Assembly: GCF_021869535.1 (NCBI RefSeq)
Contig: NW_026262712.1
Coordinates: 53,572,384 to 53,636,383, forward strand
Reading direction: 5' to 3'
Source: Mytilus californianus
Lineage: Eukaryota > Mollusca > Bivalvia > Mytilida > Mytilidae
DNA length: 64,000 bases
Shown here: piece after piece, positions 1-11,496 of the stretch
How positions within the stretch are numbered: position 1 is the stretch's first letter
Layout of the letters: each line of letters begins with the position of its first letter
Made by a program: the position numbers and the translations under genes
Notes under the pieces: generated by a model
Database searches by the model: none
The model's input: only the letters and a program-made list of their open reading frames with translations
What the model was told of the DNA's origin: nothing

Positions 1-185
1 GTTCCTATCCAATATATCCTCATATTCCAGTGGCAGTCCAATTTTACCCCATGTTCTTCACGAAAGTCCTCTGTTACAAAACATACCTATTGTATTAATT
101 GTTAATGTGTTCTCGTCCTGAACACGCATGAAATATTTGCCTCTGGACGTTAAGCAACCAACAATCAATCAGTCTATGTTGCACG
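1..185 (+). repeat. 3' part of a dispersed bivalve repeat
   Basis: The segment ends in 'ggacgttaagcaaccaac' followed by a short CAATCAAT run. The same tail closes the repeat at 63780-63860, and it appears inverted at about 60290-60345. I recognise this tail from mytilid sequence. It probably marks the 3' end of a SINE or LINE-derived family whose body lies outside the window. No reading frame is visible. Confidence 0.6.
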
Positions 186-833
186 AATTTGTGTTTTTTT
201 TTTCAAAATGTAGGCAATTGTAACAATGTCCAGGCCGTACTATACGACATAGCTGATGACACAGATGACATATCATGAACATTATTTATTGGAAATATTT
301 TCTAACTAAATTGGGGTGTTCCACGTTCATGGTGTATGTGAATTTTAAATTTATATAATTATTCGACGTTTCATTTTGTACATAAAAACAGTCATGTCTT
401 ACTTTTTGAATTTGTCTTACCACCCGCTTGCATTCATTACAGTACCGTCGAATGAAAGTTAATTGTAGTTGTCACTTCATTAACTCATGCTTCTTGTATC
501 ATCTGAAAAATTATCGTGTATTGAGACTAAAAGTGGGAATTGTTTTCAGTGACATGTCGAATCATAGAAAACTGAGACGAAATCTAACCTGCAAATGTTG
601 TTGGGTTTTATCAACAATATGTTTCGGATACTCTATTAATACATATTGTTCTCAAATGTATGTATATCTTGTCCATGCTATTTATCGAGGTAGAAGATCA
701 AGGTCATTCTGTTGCAGTTATGTATTAGGCGTTGAAATATCCACCAAACGTGTTACATTCAAAAAAGTTAAAACAATACGTTATTCTGACGTCATGTGCA
801 AATATGAAACTACAGAATAACTTAGATCTGTCT
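186..833. other. gene-free stretch, probable 3' flank of the receptor gene
   Basis: Downstream of the receptor stop codon on the minus strand. A plus-strand open frame at 428-820 has no recognisable domain and a composition typical of chance frames. A minus-strand AATAAA (TTTATT on plus, about 285) could serve as a distant polyadenylation signal. Nothing else is supported. Confidence 0.4.
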
Positions 834-3800
834 TCATTTGTGATGTTCTTTTCGCCGTTTGATAATGATAAAAACCATTCCATTCAGAACTCCTCCGATA
901 TTTGTGAAGGAAATAGCCAGGTACATAATTACTTCCGGTATTTCTCCAAGTAGGGCAGTTATAGAGTACACGGCCAATGGAAACCATTGTATCAAAAATA
1001 CAGCGACGAACAGTGACATATTCCTTGCAGATTTGTGGACACATTTAATAGACTGAGCGGCACTTCCTAGTGTGTTTGCTATTTCCGTACTTTCCTTGTA
1101 AATTCTAATCCACGTGGCAATATAAAGTATGCTGTTTACGACGATTACAACGAATGTAAGCATCGTGGAGTAAAAAAACAATAAATCCGCACCTTTAATG
1201 GCATCAAAATGGCATCTATAAACAAAATTAATAAAAGTTAAGTCTAAATGTTTTCTTGCATACAGTAAAATTCTTGCTATATAGATATAGGAAGATGTGG
1301 TATGAGTGCCAATGAGACAACTCTCCATCCAAGTAACAATTTATAAAAGTAAACCATTATAGGTCAAGGTACGACCTTCAACACGGAGCCTTGGCTCACA
1401 CCGAACAGCAAGCTATAAAGGGCCCCAAAAATTACTAGTGTAAAACCATTCAAACGGGAAAACCAGCAGTCTAATCTATATAAAAACGAGAAACGAGAAA
1501 CTCGTATGAACTACATAAACAGACGACAACTACTGTACATCAGATTCCTGACTTAGGACAGGCGCAAACATATGCAGCGGGATTAAATGTTTTAATGGTA
1601 CAAAACCTTCTCTCTTTTCTGAAACAATAGTATAACATCACAACATAGAAAGACATACTATAAAATATCAATTGGAAGGCTTAACTCAATCAAAAAACGC
1701 ACAATTAATGAACGAATAAATTTGATCTGTGATGCCTGAATGCAAATACATAGTTAATAAAAATTATAAGGGATAAATAATTTATGTCAAAAGTAATTAA
1801 CAGGTTTAAACAAAGTATGATACCACGGTGAAATGTTAAACAATATTTAGAAAATCGTCACTTTTGAAAAAATATGCGTCAAATTATACACAGGTAAATG
1901 AAAATAATTTTGTTGTTAAGTATACTTCTTCTGTGTGTATAAAATCTTCCGTTTAGGAATACCAAGAAATTTCTTTAATATCAATAAAACTTATCTAACA
2001 CTTGCTACATATGGGGTGAATATCAACAATAAAACTATACAATTAGTGCTAGATAAAACGTCCTGTACAGGTGCAAAAACAGCATTTAAGGAGAAATGAA
2101 ATAATTTTGATGTTCATAGTACGAAGAAGTGAAAATTTGTAGTAATTCCAAATAATCAAAGCTGGTATATAGACAAGATCCATATTAACATCAAATAACA
2201 AAAAAGCATTACAAATAGTATCAACAGGTCAAACCAACAAGAAAGTACGATTTGAGAGTACTACATATGTAGCAGTTACTGACAGCTAGTTAAAAGCCAA
2301 AACAATTAATAATAAAAAATCATGCATCAGAGACTAAAATCAACTAAAAAACATCCCAGGGATTTAGTATTTTAACGTCATGAACAGTCAAAGAAGACAT
2401 GACTTGTGCAATGCCAAAAATAAATGTATCGACAGGTAGTAGGATAGTTAGGAGTGACTTCTTTATAGATAAAAATGAACGTGTGTGTGTCTCCATACAT
2501 CCTGTTTGTTAACATTCATTTCTAAAAGCTCTTATTTATTCAAGTTGCTGAATATTCAGTGGCAAATCTAACATGCAGAGTCAGTTGGATGAAAATTCAA
2601 TTAAGTGTCATTGGCTGATTTAGAGTCATCTTATTCTACTACTTCGTACAATATTACGTCAATAATCGTTAAGAAAATCTTTCCAACTCGTATATTTAAT
2701 GCATTTAATAGCTTTGTACAATCACAAAGGTTCATACGATTTGCAACTAAATTTTTATGATCTCTAGTGAAATACGCTAAAAACTAACCAGCGGTGTTGA
2801 AAAAAAATATGGGGAAGTTGCATTTTACATAATTATCATTAATTCATTATCAATATGGAGACTGTTGCTTGGTGCATATAGTTGAGTGCGTACATAATAA
2901 AGTTCAAACATTTTGAAGTTCAAAGGTCCAAGAAAAACAAACGAATGTATTATTGTTTATTCATGACAGTCTCGTGAGCTTGAGATTTTCCCAACACTTT
3001 TATTTCTAAAAATTGATTCCAAACATGCAGACGAGAGAAATCATACACAAAAAAAACCAGCCGAACAGACGCCATTTGTACGAACAATGAGTCTTATCAC
3101 ATACTGCCATCGTAGCTGATAGTATGAGGCACCGTTTTACGATTTATGAAAAGATGATATCAAAAAATTGATATCAGATAAAAAAAAATTGTATTAGAAA
3201 TTTGAATTTTTCATATCAGAATTTTTTTTTTATATGTATCAAGAAATTGATTTCCTGATAACAAAAATTCGAATTCCTGACATCAAAAAATCATTTTGTT
3301 ATATTAAGAGATGTACTTCTTTTTTTATATCAGAAATTAAGGGAAAAAAATAATAATGGCAGCTGTATGTTAATTAACGATCTCTAGCTCACAATATTCC
3401 AAACATCAGGAAATATATGCAAATAATGTTCCCGGTAGACTAATTGTGTCATAATTTGGAATACCTCTAGACGATATTGGTCATTATATTGGTTACCCCG
3501 GTTCCTTTGGTGCAAAAACAAAATAATTATATCACTGATACTTTAAGTTTTATGAACATGATTGAGACTACAAAACCTCAAGAAAACTGCTATCTAATAA
3601 CTTTTGATGCCAAAAACATTGTACACTAATCTTAAGTTTAGAGAAATTTTACAAACAACAGAACGAACACTGAATTACCTCGATCCTACTTATTACGAAA
3701 TTCGAGTACCACCAAAAGACAAAATAATGAAACTGTAAGACATTATTCTAAAAAATAACATATTTACTCATAATAGTAGTTTTTTCTATCAAACGCTTGT

Positions 3801-5630
3801 AGTTCCAATAGGCAGAAGGGCGCCAGCGGAATTAGTCGACCTACGAATGTACGAAATACTGGAAAGTGTTTAACAAAGATTGACACATCGAAGCATAATA
3901 CTAATGTGTTCAAGATTTAGAGACGTTGGCTGGATGATATATTCAGGTTTAACGGGCGGAATACAAGAACTTGCCGCCTGACCTAATACAATATATACCA
4001 ATCTAAAGTTACATTCTAATTTTTCAAAAAATGAAGTTAACTTTCTTGACAAAGTCGTTTGCAAAGACGAACGTTTCAAAAACGAAGATATTTTTCAAAT
4101 ATGAAAACGTACATTAAATCTACTGAAACTTTTCAACTCCTTCACAGAAAAACCTCACATCTAAGAAATGTATTTAAAGGATTTATTAATGCGAGGTATT
4201 ACGACAAATAAAAAAAAAATAGCAGAGTATCAAAAACGTCTTTTAAAGAGCGGTTGGAAAAAAGACGAAGTACTTTAATATACTAAACATGCACACAGAA
4301 CTAGCCTACTACATTCATAACATAAACAACAGAAAATAAATTAAAAAAAATAGATAAAAAAAAAACACTGGGGCTTAAGTTCACAAAACCCTGGCTGAAC
4401 ATATATATTTCAGAGGAAATCAATAACTACTTTTAAAAAGACGGGAATTTACAAGATTTTTTTACGAAAGCAACGAATAATTGATATATGAAACACAAAA
4501 ATGCAAACTGAAATTTACAACTCACAACCGATGTTCAGTTCAATAATACAATTCAATTAAAATGGTATTTATGTAAATAAAACTTTAACACAAAAATACT
4601 TATTAGTTAACTACTAATGAAGCTGAGTTCTGAGATATTCGTTCCCTGAACACGAACGAAACACCAAACCTGATGTTTTGGCTAATGGCTGAGCTAGGAC
4701 GCTTTTATTGACACATTCTTGATATAAAAAAAAATCGATATCAGGAATTCTATTTTTTTATATAATATAAAAATCGATTAATGTAGATGATATAAAAACA
4801 AAAGGATTTTTTTTATAGAAAAGAAATTGAATTACTGATATCAAAAACAATTTATCTTAATGTGATGTTATTCTTCAGATAAAACAAGGACCAACACTTA
4901 AAACAATAAAATCTAGTTTGTGTTTCACTTACTATTATTGAAGATCAATGAGTTTTAGACGTGGAATAGAGTGTCATAAATTCTTCAAAACGTTCTGATG
5001 CTTATCAACATGACTATTAAATATCACTGAAGTATTTTATACTTACGAAATCCCTGTTGGACCAAGCTTTCCAAGAAAAGCTGACACCAGATGAACAACA
5101 AATGGTATACCAAAAGTGTACAACAACAGCTTCCAGTCATATTTTCCCAAATGTATATCTTTTCTCAGGTATATCATACTAAAGGCATTAATAGAAACCG
5201 CATTGACCATGAACATTTGTGCGGATATGAACTCCCCAATGACGAAGGAGTAAAACATACAAAGTTCTCGTGGCTGTACATGGTTCTTTGTAATGTATAT
5301 CTGCAAATGTTCCAATGAATGAGTCAGATTAAAAAGACCATCGCATATGGCCATGTAAACTACAAGACGCTCGCTTTTGGTCCTGCTGAAAAATCGGTGA
5401 TTTGAAGTTCGGAAAGATAAAGCAAGAACAATCACTGAAAACGTTAGACTGATGCTTATGCATGAAAGTGCAGTCAAATGTAAAGATACAAAGTGATTGT
5501 TTTCCAGACCAAATAGAGGCAGGTCGTACCCATCTCGTGGCGTATGGATTGTTGTTGTCTTGTTCGAAATGTGAACATCAGAATTTGATGTAAATTCAGA
5601 AATGTTAGACATTGAAGCGTTTGCCTTCAT
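834..5630 (-). CDS. Two-exon seven-transmembrane receptor (divergent rhodopsin-like GPCR)
   Basis: Exon 1 is 5047-5630 and exon 2 is 834-1215. The donor reads C|GTAAGT and the acceptor TTTGTTTATAG|A, splitting a Ser codon. The joined protein has 321 residues. It has an N-terminal ectodomain with three N-glycosylation sequons (N4, N9, N23) and seven hydrophobic segments at about 48-73, 88-112, 124-152, 167-187, 204-230, 260-284 and 287-313. Cys124 at the top of helix 3 and Cys196 in the second extracellular loop form the classic disulfide pair, and the intron falls just before Cys196. Asp97 fits position 2.50, and W272-x-P274 in helix 6 matches the class A WxP motif. The DRY motif after helix 3 is missing, and NPxxY of helix 7 is reduced to N-G-M-V-F at 306-310. 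The basic cytoplasmic tail is only about eight residues. The frame is intact, so it may be functional. The ligand is unknown; it could also be described as an orphan invertebrate receptor outside the named classes. Confidence 0.82.
1281..1990 (+). repeat. Dispersed repeat family A, long copy
   Basis: Begins 'gatgtggtatgagtgccaa' and runs about 700 bases. A near-identical direct copy is at 6541-7245, differing by scattered substitutions and short indels. Shorter or inverted copies are at 8066-8385, 14600-15028, 16205-16375, 35985-36425, 47000-47160 and 53760-54075. The family is the commonest one in this window and one I recognise from mussels. No coding capacity is seen. Confidence 0.85.
3130..3345. 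repeat. GATATC-rich palindromic low-complexity repeat
   Basis: Alternating 'gatatcaaaaaattgatatc'-like units with long A and T runs; each unit is itself nearly palindromic. A second stretch of the same kind is at 4720-4860 in the same intron. It looks like a decayed simple or satellite-like repeat. Confidence 0.5.
3545..4290 (+). pseudogene. Reverse-transcriptase relic, probably Penelope-like
   Basis: Conceptual translation across three plus-strand frames gives ordered RT blocks. There is a motif like TLGVPMGRRASPE (here degraded, around 3795-3830), then a W-L-D-D-I-F catalytic block (about 3922-3945). Downstream are the blocks 'TYIKSTETFQLLHRKTSH' and 'NVFKGFIN' (about 4100-4190), typical of Penelope-like retroelement polymerases. 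Stops and frameshifts are frequent, so it is a dead copy, antisense in the receptor intron. The family assignment is from recognition of motif wording and order. A related non-LTR lineage is the alternative. Confidence 0.55.
4720..4860. repeat. GATATC-rich low-complexity repeat, second patch
   Basis: Same composition and unit type as 3130-3345: 'gatatcaggaattc'-like words separated by A/T runs. No gene content. Confidence 0.45.
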
Positions 5631-6540
5631 TACGTTTACCAGAAATGAATATCTAATAAAGGAAGTTTGATTAATATAACAACTAAGAGCAAATCTACAA
5701 TCAGAAGATCTTGACCTTTGATAAACTTTAAATTATTGAATTATTTATTCACAAACTAATAGCTGCCAGATTTCCCAACCAGAAATGCATTGTTTTAGAT
5801 CTGAAGTTAATAATTAGCAAATGGAAAACGGTTGGTACTTCCTGGTTGATTATCTTACCAGCGCAGAGGGTCGACTCGGAGCGGATAAAACAAAGTGGTA
5901 TTTGATAAAAAAAAAAACAATTCCAATGTTTGTGCTAAAACAATGTTTAGCTTTGTACTAAAAAAATATTTCTATGGCGCCATTTTAATATAAACTGAAA
6001 AAATATGTTAATCCGAATACAGTAGAGACCAGTGGGTTTCAATGAGTTTAGATGCACGTCACATTAGATTTACGACATAGATGAAATTTCATGATCACAG
6101 TGCATTATAAATGGCTACTAACAACTATCCAGCCAGGACAGCCAATAAGTTTATGTACATATAACATCAATATTTTTTTTACCTATCTATCGTCAACAAA
6201 AGTTATAGTGACGTTTTCCCTAATGTTGTTAATAGTTTTATAAGTTCATGAAATTACTCATCCTTCTGGGAATCCAAAATGTACCTTGGCGAGCATTTTA
6301 GCGATGGCAGACAGAGAGGTGTTAGTTGTTTTAACTTTGTCAACAAGGTATATCAAACTAATGTTTCTCACGTGTTTACTTGTAACTTAATTCTTGCAAA
6401 CGATTTTTTTTTTAATTTGGGCAAATGAAAAAAAAAATAGGGCGAATGAAATGCCGATTGACACGAATGCATAACTCAGGTTTTGGTTGAATGCAATATG
6501 GTTTTGTAGTGTTCAACGTTTTAAATTTGTTTGGCTTTAG
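5631..6540. other. 5' flank of the receptor gene, no feature recognised
   Basis: No supported open frame, RNA gene or clear repeat. The first part must hold the receptor's 5' untranslated region and promoter, but I cannot point to a TATA box or splice acceptor with confidence. Confidence 0.35.
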
Positions 6541-7245
6541 ATAGATATAGGAAGATGTGGTATGAGTGCCAATGAGACAACTCTCCATCCAAGTTACAAT
6601 TTATAAAAGTAAACCATTATAGGTCAAGGTACGGCCTTCAACACGGAGCATTGGCTCACACCGAACAGCAAGCTATAAAGGGCTCCAAAAAATTACTAGT
6701 GTAAAACCATTCAAACGGAAAAACCAACGGTCTAATCTATATAAAAACGAGAAACACGTATGAACTACATTAACAGACGACAACTACTGTAATCAGATTC
6801 CTGACTTAGGACAGGTGCAAACATTTGCAGCGGAATTAAACGTTTTAATGGTACCAAACCTTCTCCCTTTTCTGAAACAATAGTATAATATCACAACATA
6901 GAAAAACACACTATAAAATATCAATTGGAAGGCTTAACTCAATCAAAAAACGTAAATTAACACACAATGAACGAATAAATTTGACCTGTGACACCTGAAT
7001 GCAAATACACAGTTAATAACAAATTACAAGGGATAAATAATTAAAGTCAAAAGTAAATAAACAGGTTTAAACAAAGTTAAAGTATGATATCACTGTGAAA
7101 TTTCAAACAATTTATAGAAAATATACACTTCTGAAGAAACCTGCGTCATATTATACACAGGTAAATGAAAATAATTTTGTTGTTAAGTATACTTCTTCTA
7201 CTGTGTGTATAAAATCTTCCGTTTAGGAATACCAAGAAATTTCCA
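6541..7245 (+). repeat. Dispersed repeat family A, second long copy
   Basis: Direct copy of 1281-1990, alignable from 'gatatag' at the start to 'accaagaaatt' at the end. It differs by small indels, such as an extra 'cta' before 'ctgtgtgtataaaatc'. It lies just upstream of the receptor gene, with the other copy in that gene's intron. Confidence 0.85.
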
Positions 7246-8065
7246 TACTTTTGGTCTCAGTCGTTACTGAAAAATATATTCAAGAAGCACGTGCTGTACC
7301 CTGACACAAAACAATTTAACAAATGTTTTCCATAGCAAGAAAAATGTTCAGAGTATTTAGTAATTCATATCAACAAATCATGCAAAATATACAGAAACGA
7401 TTATATTTATAAAGAATATTTTTATATATGTAATTGAAATTTCAAAGAGACAGCAACACAACAAAAATAAACAACCTTACAAAAGACAGTGGTCAATCCA
7501 TGGATCTAAAAAAAATAGACAGACATTATACTACATATTGTCTCGACCTTAAGCAAGTTGAGAAGTCCACAGATATTCAATCAGTATTGAAATTCTCTAA
7601 ACGATGTAATTTATGCTGCACAAATTCTTGTTATTCTTAATCAAATCTAAGATAAATTTATTAAGTTTTAAAAAAGAAAATGTTAAGAATGGTTAATGCG
7701 GCTAAATAATCCTAATGGATTAACGAGATTTGGTCATCGGTAATCCACTGTTGCTTCATGTTTACCAGTTTTCTATTTACCACCTAGAGGTACGTGTGGA
7801 CCTGATTAACTTTGTGTTGATAGTCATCGAACGTGTGGTCTGATTGGTACCATGTAACAATGGTGTTATAAAAGACACTTGCTTTCATGTATATTATTTA
7901 TAGATTATTAATGGTTCTGAAAACGTTTAATCTCATCAAAGGCAAATAGCCTTGAGATTAGATGTAGCCATAGGTTATCTGTTAATCACTATTTTCCAGA
8001 CATGTTAATCACTATTTTCCAGACAAGATCAAGGACGTTTCACTTATGACTTCTTTACTTGGCTG
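7246..8065. other. Intergenic DNA with a 23-bp tandem duplication
   Basis: Mostly unrecognised AT-rich DNA. At 7980-8025 a 23-bp unit, 'tgttaatcactattttcca' plus 'gaca', occurs twice back to back without a mismatch, a recent small duplication. Just before it, 7928-7961 can form a short hairpin around 'aaggcaaatagcctt'. The open frame at 7434-7640 has no recognisable content. Confidence 0.5.
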
Positions 8066-8385
8066 ATACAAAACAACCCGCTGCATTTGTTTGCACCTGT
8101 CATAAGTCAGGAATCTGATGTCCAGTAGTTGTCGTTTGTTGATGTGGTTCATAAGTGTTTCTCGTTTCTCGTTTTTTATATAGATTAGACCGTTGGTTTT
8201 CCCGTTTGAATGGTTTTACACTAGTAATTTTTGGGGCCCTTAATAGCTTACTGTTCGGTGTGAGCCAAGGCTCCGTGTTGAATACCGTACAGTGACCTAT
8301 AATAGTTTACTTTTATAAATTTTGACTTGGATGGAGAGTTGTCTTATTGGCACTCATACCACATCTTCTTATATCTATTGAGATG
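8066..8385 (-). repeat. Dispersed repeat family A, inverted partial copy
   Basis: Reverse-strand copy of the 5' half of the family, ending at 'cactcataccacatcttctt'. It matches 14600-15028 in orientation and extent. Confidence 0.8.
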
Positions 8386-9084
8386 AAAAATTGTCATACA
8401 AAAAGACAAAAAGGAAAATTAAGAAAAAAGGACTACAATTTTCATACTGTGGAGGTTAGAGAAAGTGTATCATTTCGTTTCTGAGTTGATCATCCTTTCA
8501 TAATTCATGTATACCGTTAGGATCATGTTCTTGATTTTATGTTATTTCTATAGTTATAATAAAAAAAAACAAAGACAGAGCATAGGTCATTTTACATTTG
8601 GATGCATACTTGGATAAGTTTATTAATTTCCTGTTTCAGAGTGAGTCGATCATTGAACATCAGAAAAAGAAATTAAGTACATTCTCATTTCAAAATTGAA
8701 TAACTTTTTCGAACTTTGTGGTAACAATGATTGATAAGACCGGCTTACTGTGTGGAATCTACGCCCGTCTGATTTATCTACCAATATGTAAAAAGATAGA
8801 ACAAAGGGATTATCTTTGCTATCGGGACATTGTACTCGTTTTAAGATTTTCGCAACATTCTTACAAGTACCAAGAATACAAATTCAAAGATAACTAGTAA
8901 TACTCATAATGATAGCTGTCTGTTTTCGCTAACTTTCTAAAACTAAAGTTACTTATGCTTTGTGACCCTATAACTTGAATATTTGATTCCCATTTTTGTT
9001 AAATCATTTCATCCTTTTCACCTAATTAATAATATGGCTTGAAAACATATGTTCTGTATGGACCTTGATATTCATTTCTTCTCT
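8386..9084. other. 3' flank of the UGT gene, nothing recognised
   Basis: AT-rich DNA without a supported gene. It contains whatever 3' untranslated region the UGT gene has; no clear minus-strand AATAAA is seen close to the stop codon. Confidence 0.35.
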
Positions 9085-10593
9085 TTACTCCTGTTTGTGT
9101 TTTCTTTTAACTCGGCAACAAATCCATTGTAGACACATTACTGATAAAAACCCTATTGTTATAAAAGTGATAATTACATCTATAAGGTAGAACGAATACC
9201 AAGGCATATCTATAGAAGAATGTCGGAAGTGTTCGTTGCCATATTTGGTAACTAAATTAATCAAGTATGCAGCTCGTTCAGGTGGAGTTTGTGGACGGCT
9301 ATGAAAAATCGCAGAAGCTTTCATTATGTTAGATTTAAAATGGCCCTTGAAGGCAATATTTCTTATATTTTCTACTAAGTTTTGAACTGTAAAATGGTAA
9401 AAATCCATAGTTATTCCATAATGTTTGGATGTAATTACGGCAGCATTTGCTGGTTGGTCTACGCCAATGGGGAAAACTATCATTGGGATGCCGTGGTGTA
9501 GAGCCTCAAAAACACTACTTTTACCTCCATGAGTAATGAATAACTTAGTCTTCGAATGTCCTAATAAGTCATTTTGTGGTATCCATGGCAACATCAAAAC
9601 ATTTTTCATATATTTTACCTCTTTTCCTGTGGCAACTACGAAAATTAAGTTCGTCACCATATTAAAAGCTTCGAGCATTTTGCCTAATGTGTTCGTTGGA
9701 AGAGTTTTAATAATGCTTCCGAATGAAACAACTACGATGCCATCTTGGGAACTTTGAACAAAATCATCTAGTTTGTAAGGTAACTGAATCGCAGGTGTTG
9801 CAGCAAGTCCACCACACATAATGACATTTGACGGGACTGGATGTGGAAATTCCAATAACATATCATTATCAGCAATATACATTAAGGACTTTTGTTTTAT
9901 TTTTTCATTAGAAATACTTTGTTTTTCCGGTACATATCGTTCTGATAAATTCTCAAAAGAAGGTACTGAAGGACGTAATGATAGCATTAGATATCTAACA
10001 GTATTTATAATTCTTTCAAGGAAAGTCATTTTATCACTAAAACTAGAAAACAGTGTTGGCATGAATGATGGGTTAAATGGCACTCTGTTCACTGAAGGGT
10101 CAATAAAGGCCCCTAAAGAAATAAACGGCAGATTTAATTTGTACGCCATGACAGAGAAGCAGAGAGTAGGTGCATAGTCTACGATGGCATAATCAAAATG
10201 CTGGGCGGCTAATTCTTGCACATGCGCCGTGTCATTTAAATATCCATGACAGAGTGCGTTGGTCCCTTTCAACCACTCGGTCAATGCTGTTATTTTAGCT
10301 CCTGACATCATCGTTTCTACCATCTCTCTTATAATGTCTTCGAAATAAAATTGATCAAGACTCTTTGCTATAATGGTTGAAATATTAAATCCATCATTTA
10401 TCAAGTCAGTGTTCATCCTTGATGCCACAGCAAATGTTACTGAATGATTTAACTTATTTAACTCCTTTGAAATTGCAATCATTGGTAACATGTGACTTTT
10501 TGACTGTGCCATAATCGCAATAAACTTTTCTGCGTGTACGTGTAAACTTATTTGGTTACTTAAGGACATCAAAAGTAAAAGTATTTTAATCAT
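9085..10593 (-). CDS. UDP-glycosyltransferase (UGT family GT1), complete
   Basis: An uninterrupted 502-residue frame, close to the usual 500-530 of animal UGTs. The enzyme transfers a sugar from a UDP donor to small lipophilic molecules at the ER membrane. Visible parts: signal peptide 1-21 (cleavage after VHA), candidate catalytic base His34 in K-S-H-M with candidate partner Asp139, and the UGT donor-binding signature from Trp337 to Asp379-Gln380, including HGG at 355-357. Near the C-terminus is a P-x-E-R-A element (438-441). The last part is a membrane anchor at about 467-492 with a basic cytoplasmic tail ending K-R-K-H-K-Q-E. All key family residues are present and there are no stops, so it is probably active. 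The sugar donor and substrate cannot be read from the sequence. The coding region has no intron. The first Met is chosen because the signal peptide follows at once. Confidence 0.93.
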   Translation of the reverse strand: MIKILLLLMSLSNQISLHVHAEKFIAIMAQSKSHMLPMIAISKELNKLNHSVTFAVASRMNTDLINDGFNISTIIAKSLDQFYFEDIIREMVETMMSGAKITALTEWLKGTNALCHGYLNDTAHVQELAAQHFDYAIVDYAPTLCFSVMAYKLNLPFISLGAFIDPSVNRVPFNPSFMPTLFSSFSDKMTFLERIINTVRYLMLSLRPSVPSFENLSERYVPEKQSISNEKIKQKSLMYIADNDMLLEFPHPVPSNVIMCGGLAATPAIQLPYKLDDFVQSSQDGIVVVSFGSIIKTLPTNTLGKMLEAFNMVTNLIFVVATGKEVKYMKNVLMLPWIPQNDLLGHSKTKLFITHGGKSSVFEALHHGIPMIVFPIGVDQPANAAVITSKHYGITMDFYHFTVQNLVENIRNIAFKGHFKSNIMKASAIFHSRPQTPPERAAYLINLVTKYGNEHFRHSSIDMPWYSFYLIDVIITFITIGFLSVMCLQWICCRVKRKHKQE

Positions 10594-11253
10594 TTTTGTT
10601 TACCAAATAAAGACAGTTGTAGAATACGTAATGAGAATATTTTTCTTATCCTTCATGTATCAACTTATTATTATCATTTGGTTACTTTCATCCTTTTGCG
10701 ACACCTTTTATAATGTTAAACTCGTGTTGTGTAGATCTATTTTCCAGCAACTTAGTGCATGACCTCTTTGTTGCAAAGGAAATACACTGAAACGAAATAA
10801 AAATACAAATATATTAATGTGAAATCCTCTTTGGTGGTTACAATGATTTTAATGTTAATTTGTGTTACTGTTTATGTGTGCATCTTTGTATGTGTGTTTG
10901 TGTGTTTGGATTATTGACTCATTCACGTTTTCCCAACATTTCCATTTATTCAACAAATCTATAAATAATAAAACCTTGCAATAACATTATCGAAATGTTT
11001 CCTTTGAACGTTTCGGATAAAGGTATTAAAAACGCGTCGGGTGCACTAAATCTATAAAGTTTTACATCATTCGATGTTGTTCTGGTTGACTGTCATTCTA
11101 TGATGATAAAACTATCAACTTTATGACCACTAATGTTTAGTAATAATATAACTCGATTGATGCATTATAACTAAGTTCTTAGTATATAAATTGTGTAATG
11201 ATACGAAAACGGGGGTTTCAACTCTCTCATGGAAAGTATTGGACGGTTTCATG
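10594..11253. other. Upstream region of the UGT gene
   Basis: Holds the UGT promoter by position. A short TG-rich run is at about 10868-10905. No open frame, splice site or core promoter motif is convincing. Confidence 0.35.
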
Positions 11254-11416
11254 CATGGGGCGAATTACATAGCAATGTAATGCATTGTATTCCAATTACT
11301 TTGACAAAACCAGCATTATAATACAATCACAATTACTTGTATTTTGGAAAGTAATGCATTACATTAAAATTACTTTACCAAAGTAATGCATTATATTACA
11401 CATTACATTTTATAAA
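11254..11416. repeat. hAT-type terminal/subterminal repeats
   Basis: Starts at 'catggggcgaattacat' and contains at least five versions of 'gtaatgcattacat' in both orientations. Such ATTAC/GTAAT arrays are typical of the ends of many hAT transposons. It lies directly 3' of the hAT coding relic on the same strand, so I read it as that element's 3' end. The matching other end and the 8-bp target duplication are not found. Confidence 0.55.
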
Positions 11417-11496
11417 TCTTATAATCAAAAGAAACATTATATATACAATATTTTGTATTGAAATCCTGGTAACCCTTAAATAGGTTTTTTTTAAGT

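Larger units (their letters stand above)
1216..5046 (-). other. Intron of the receptor gene
   Basis: A single 3.8-kb intron bounded by GTAAGT and a pyrimidine-rich TATAG acceptor. It holds a long dispersed repeat (1281-1990), GATATC-rich low-complexity DNA (3130-3345 and 4720-4860) and a reverse-transcriptase relic (3545-4290). I see nothing definite in 1991-3129 or 4291-4719. Confidence 0.8.

Noticed and set aside
428..820. 130-codon open frame on the plus strand
   Set aside because: No domain, Cys/Tyr-rich random composition, no splice or promoter context; overlaps the probable 3' flank of the receptor gene.
1216..1328. N-terminal extension of the second receptor exon back to an upstream ATG
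   Set aside because: These codons lie in the intron and in a family A repeat; a good acceptor at 1216-1217 and the in-frame join with exon 1 define the real exon start.
9536..10177. Plus-strand open frames opposite the UGT gene
   Set aside because: Shadows of the UGT coding strand.
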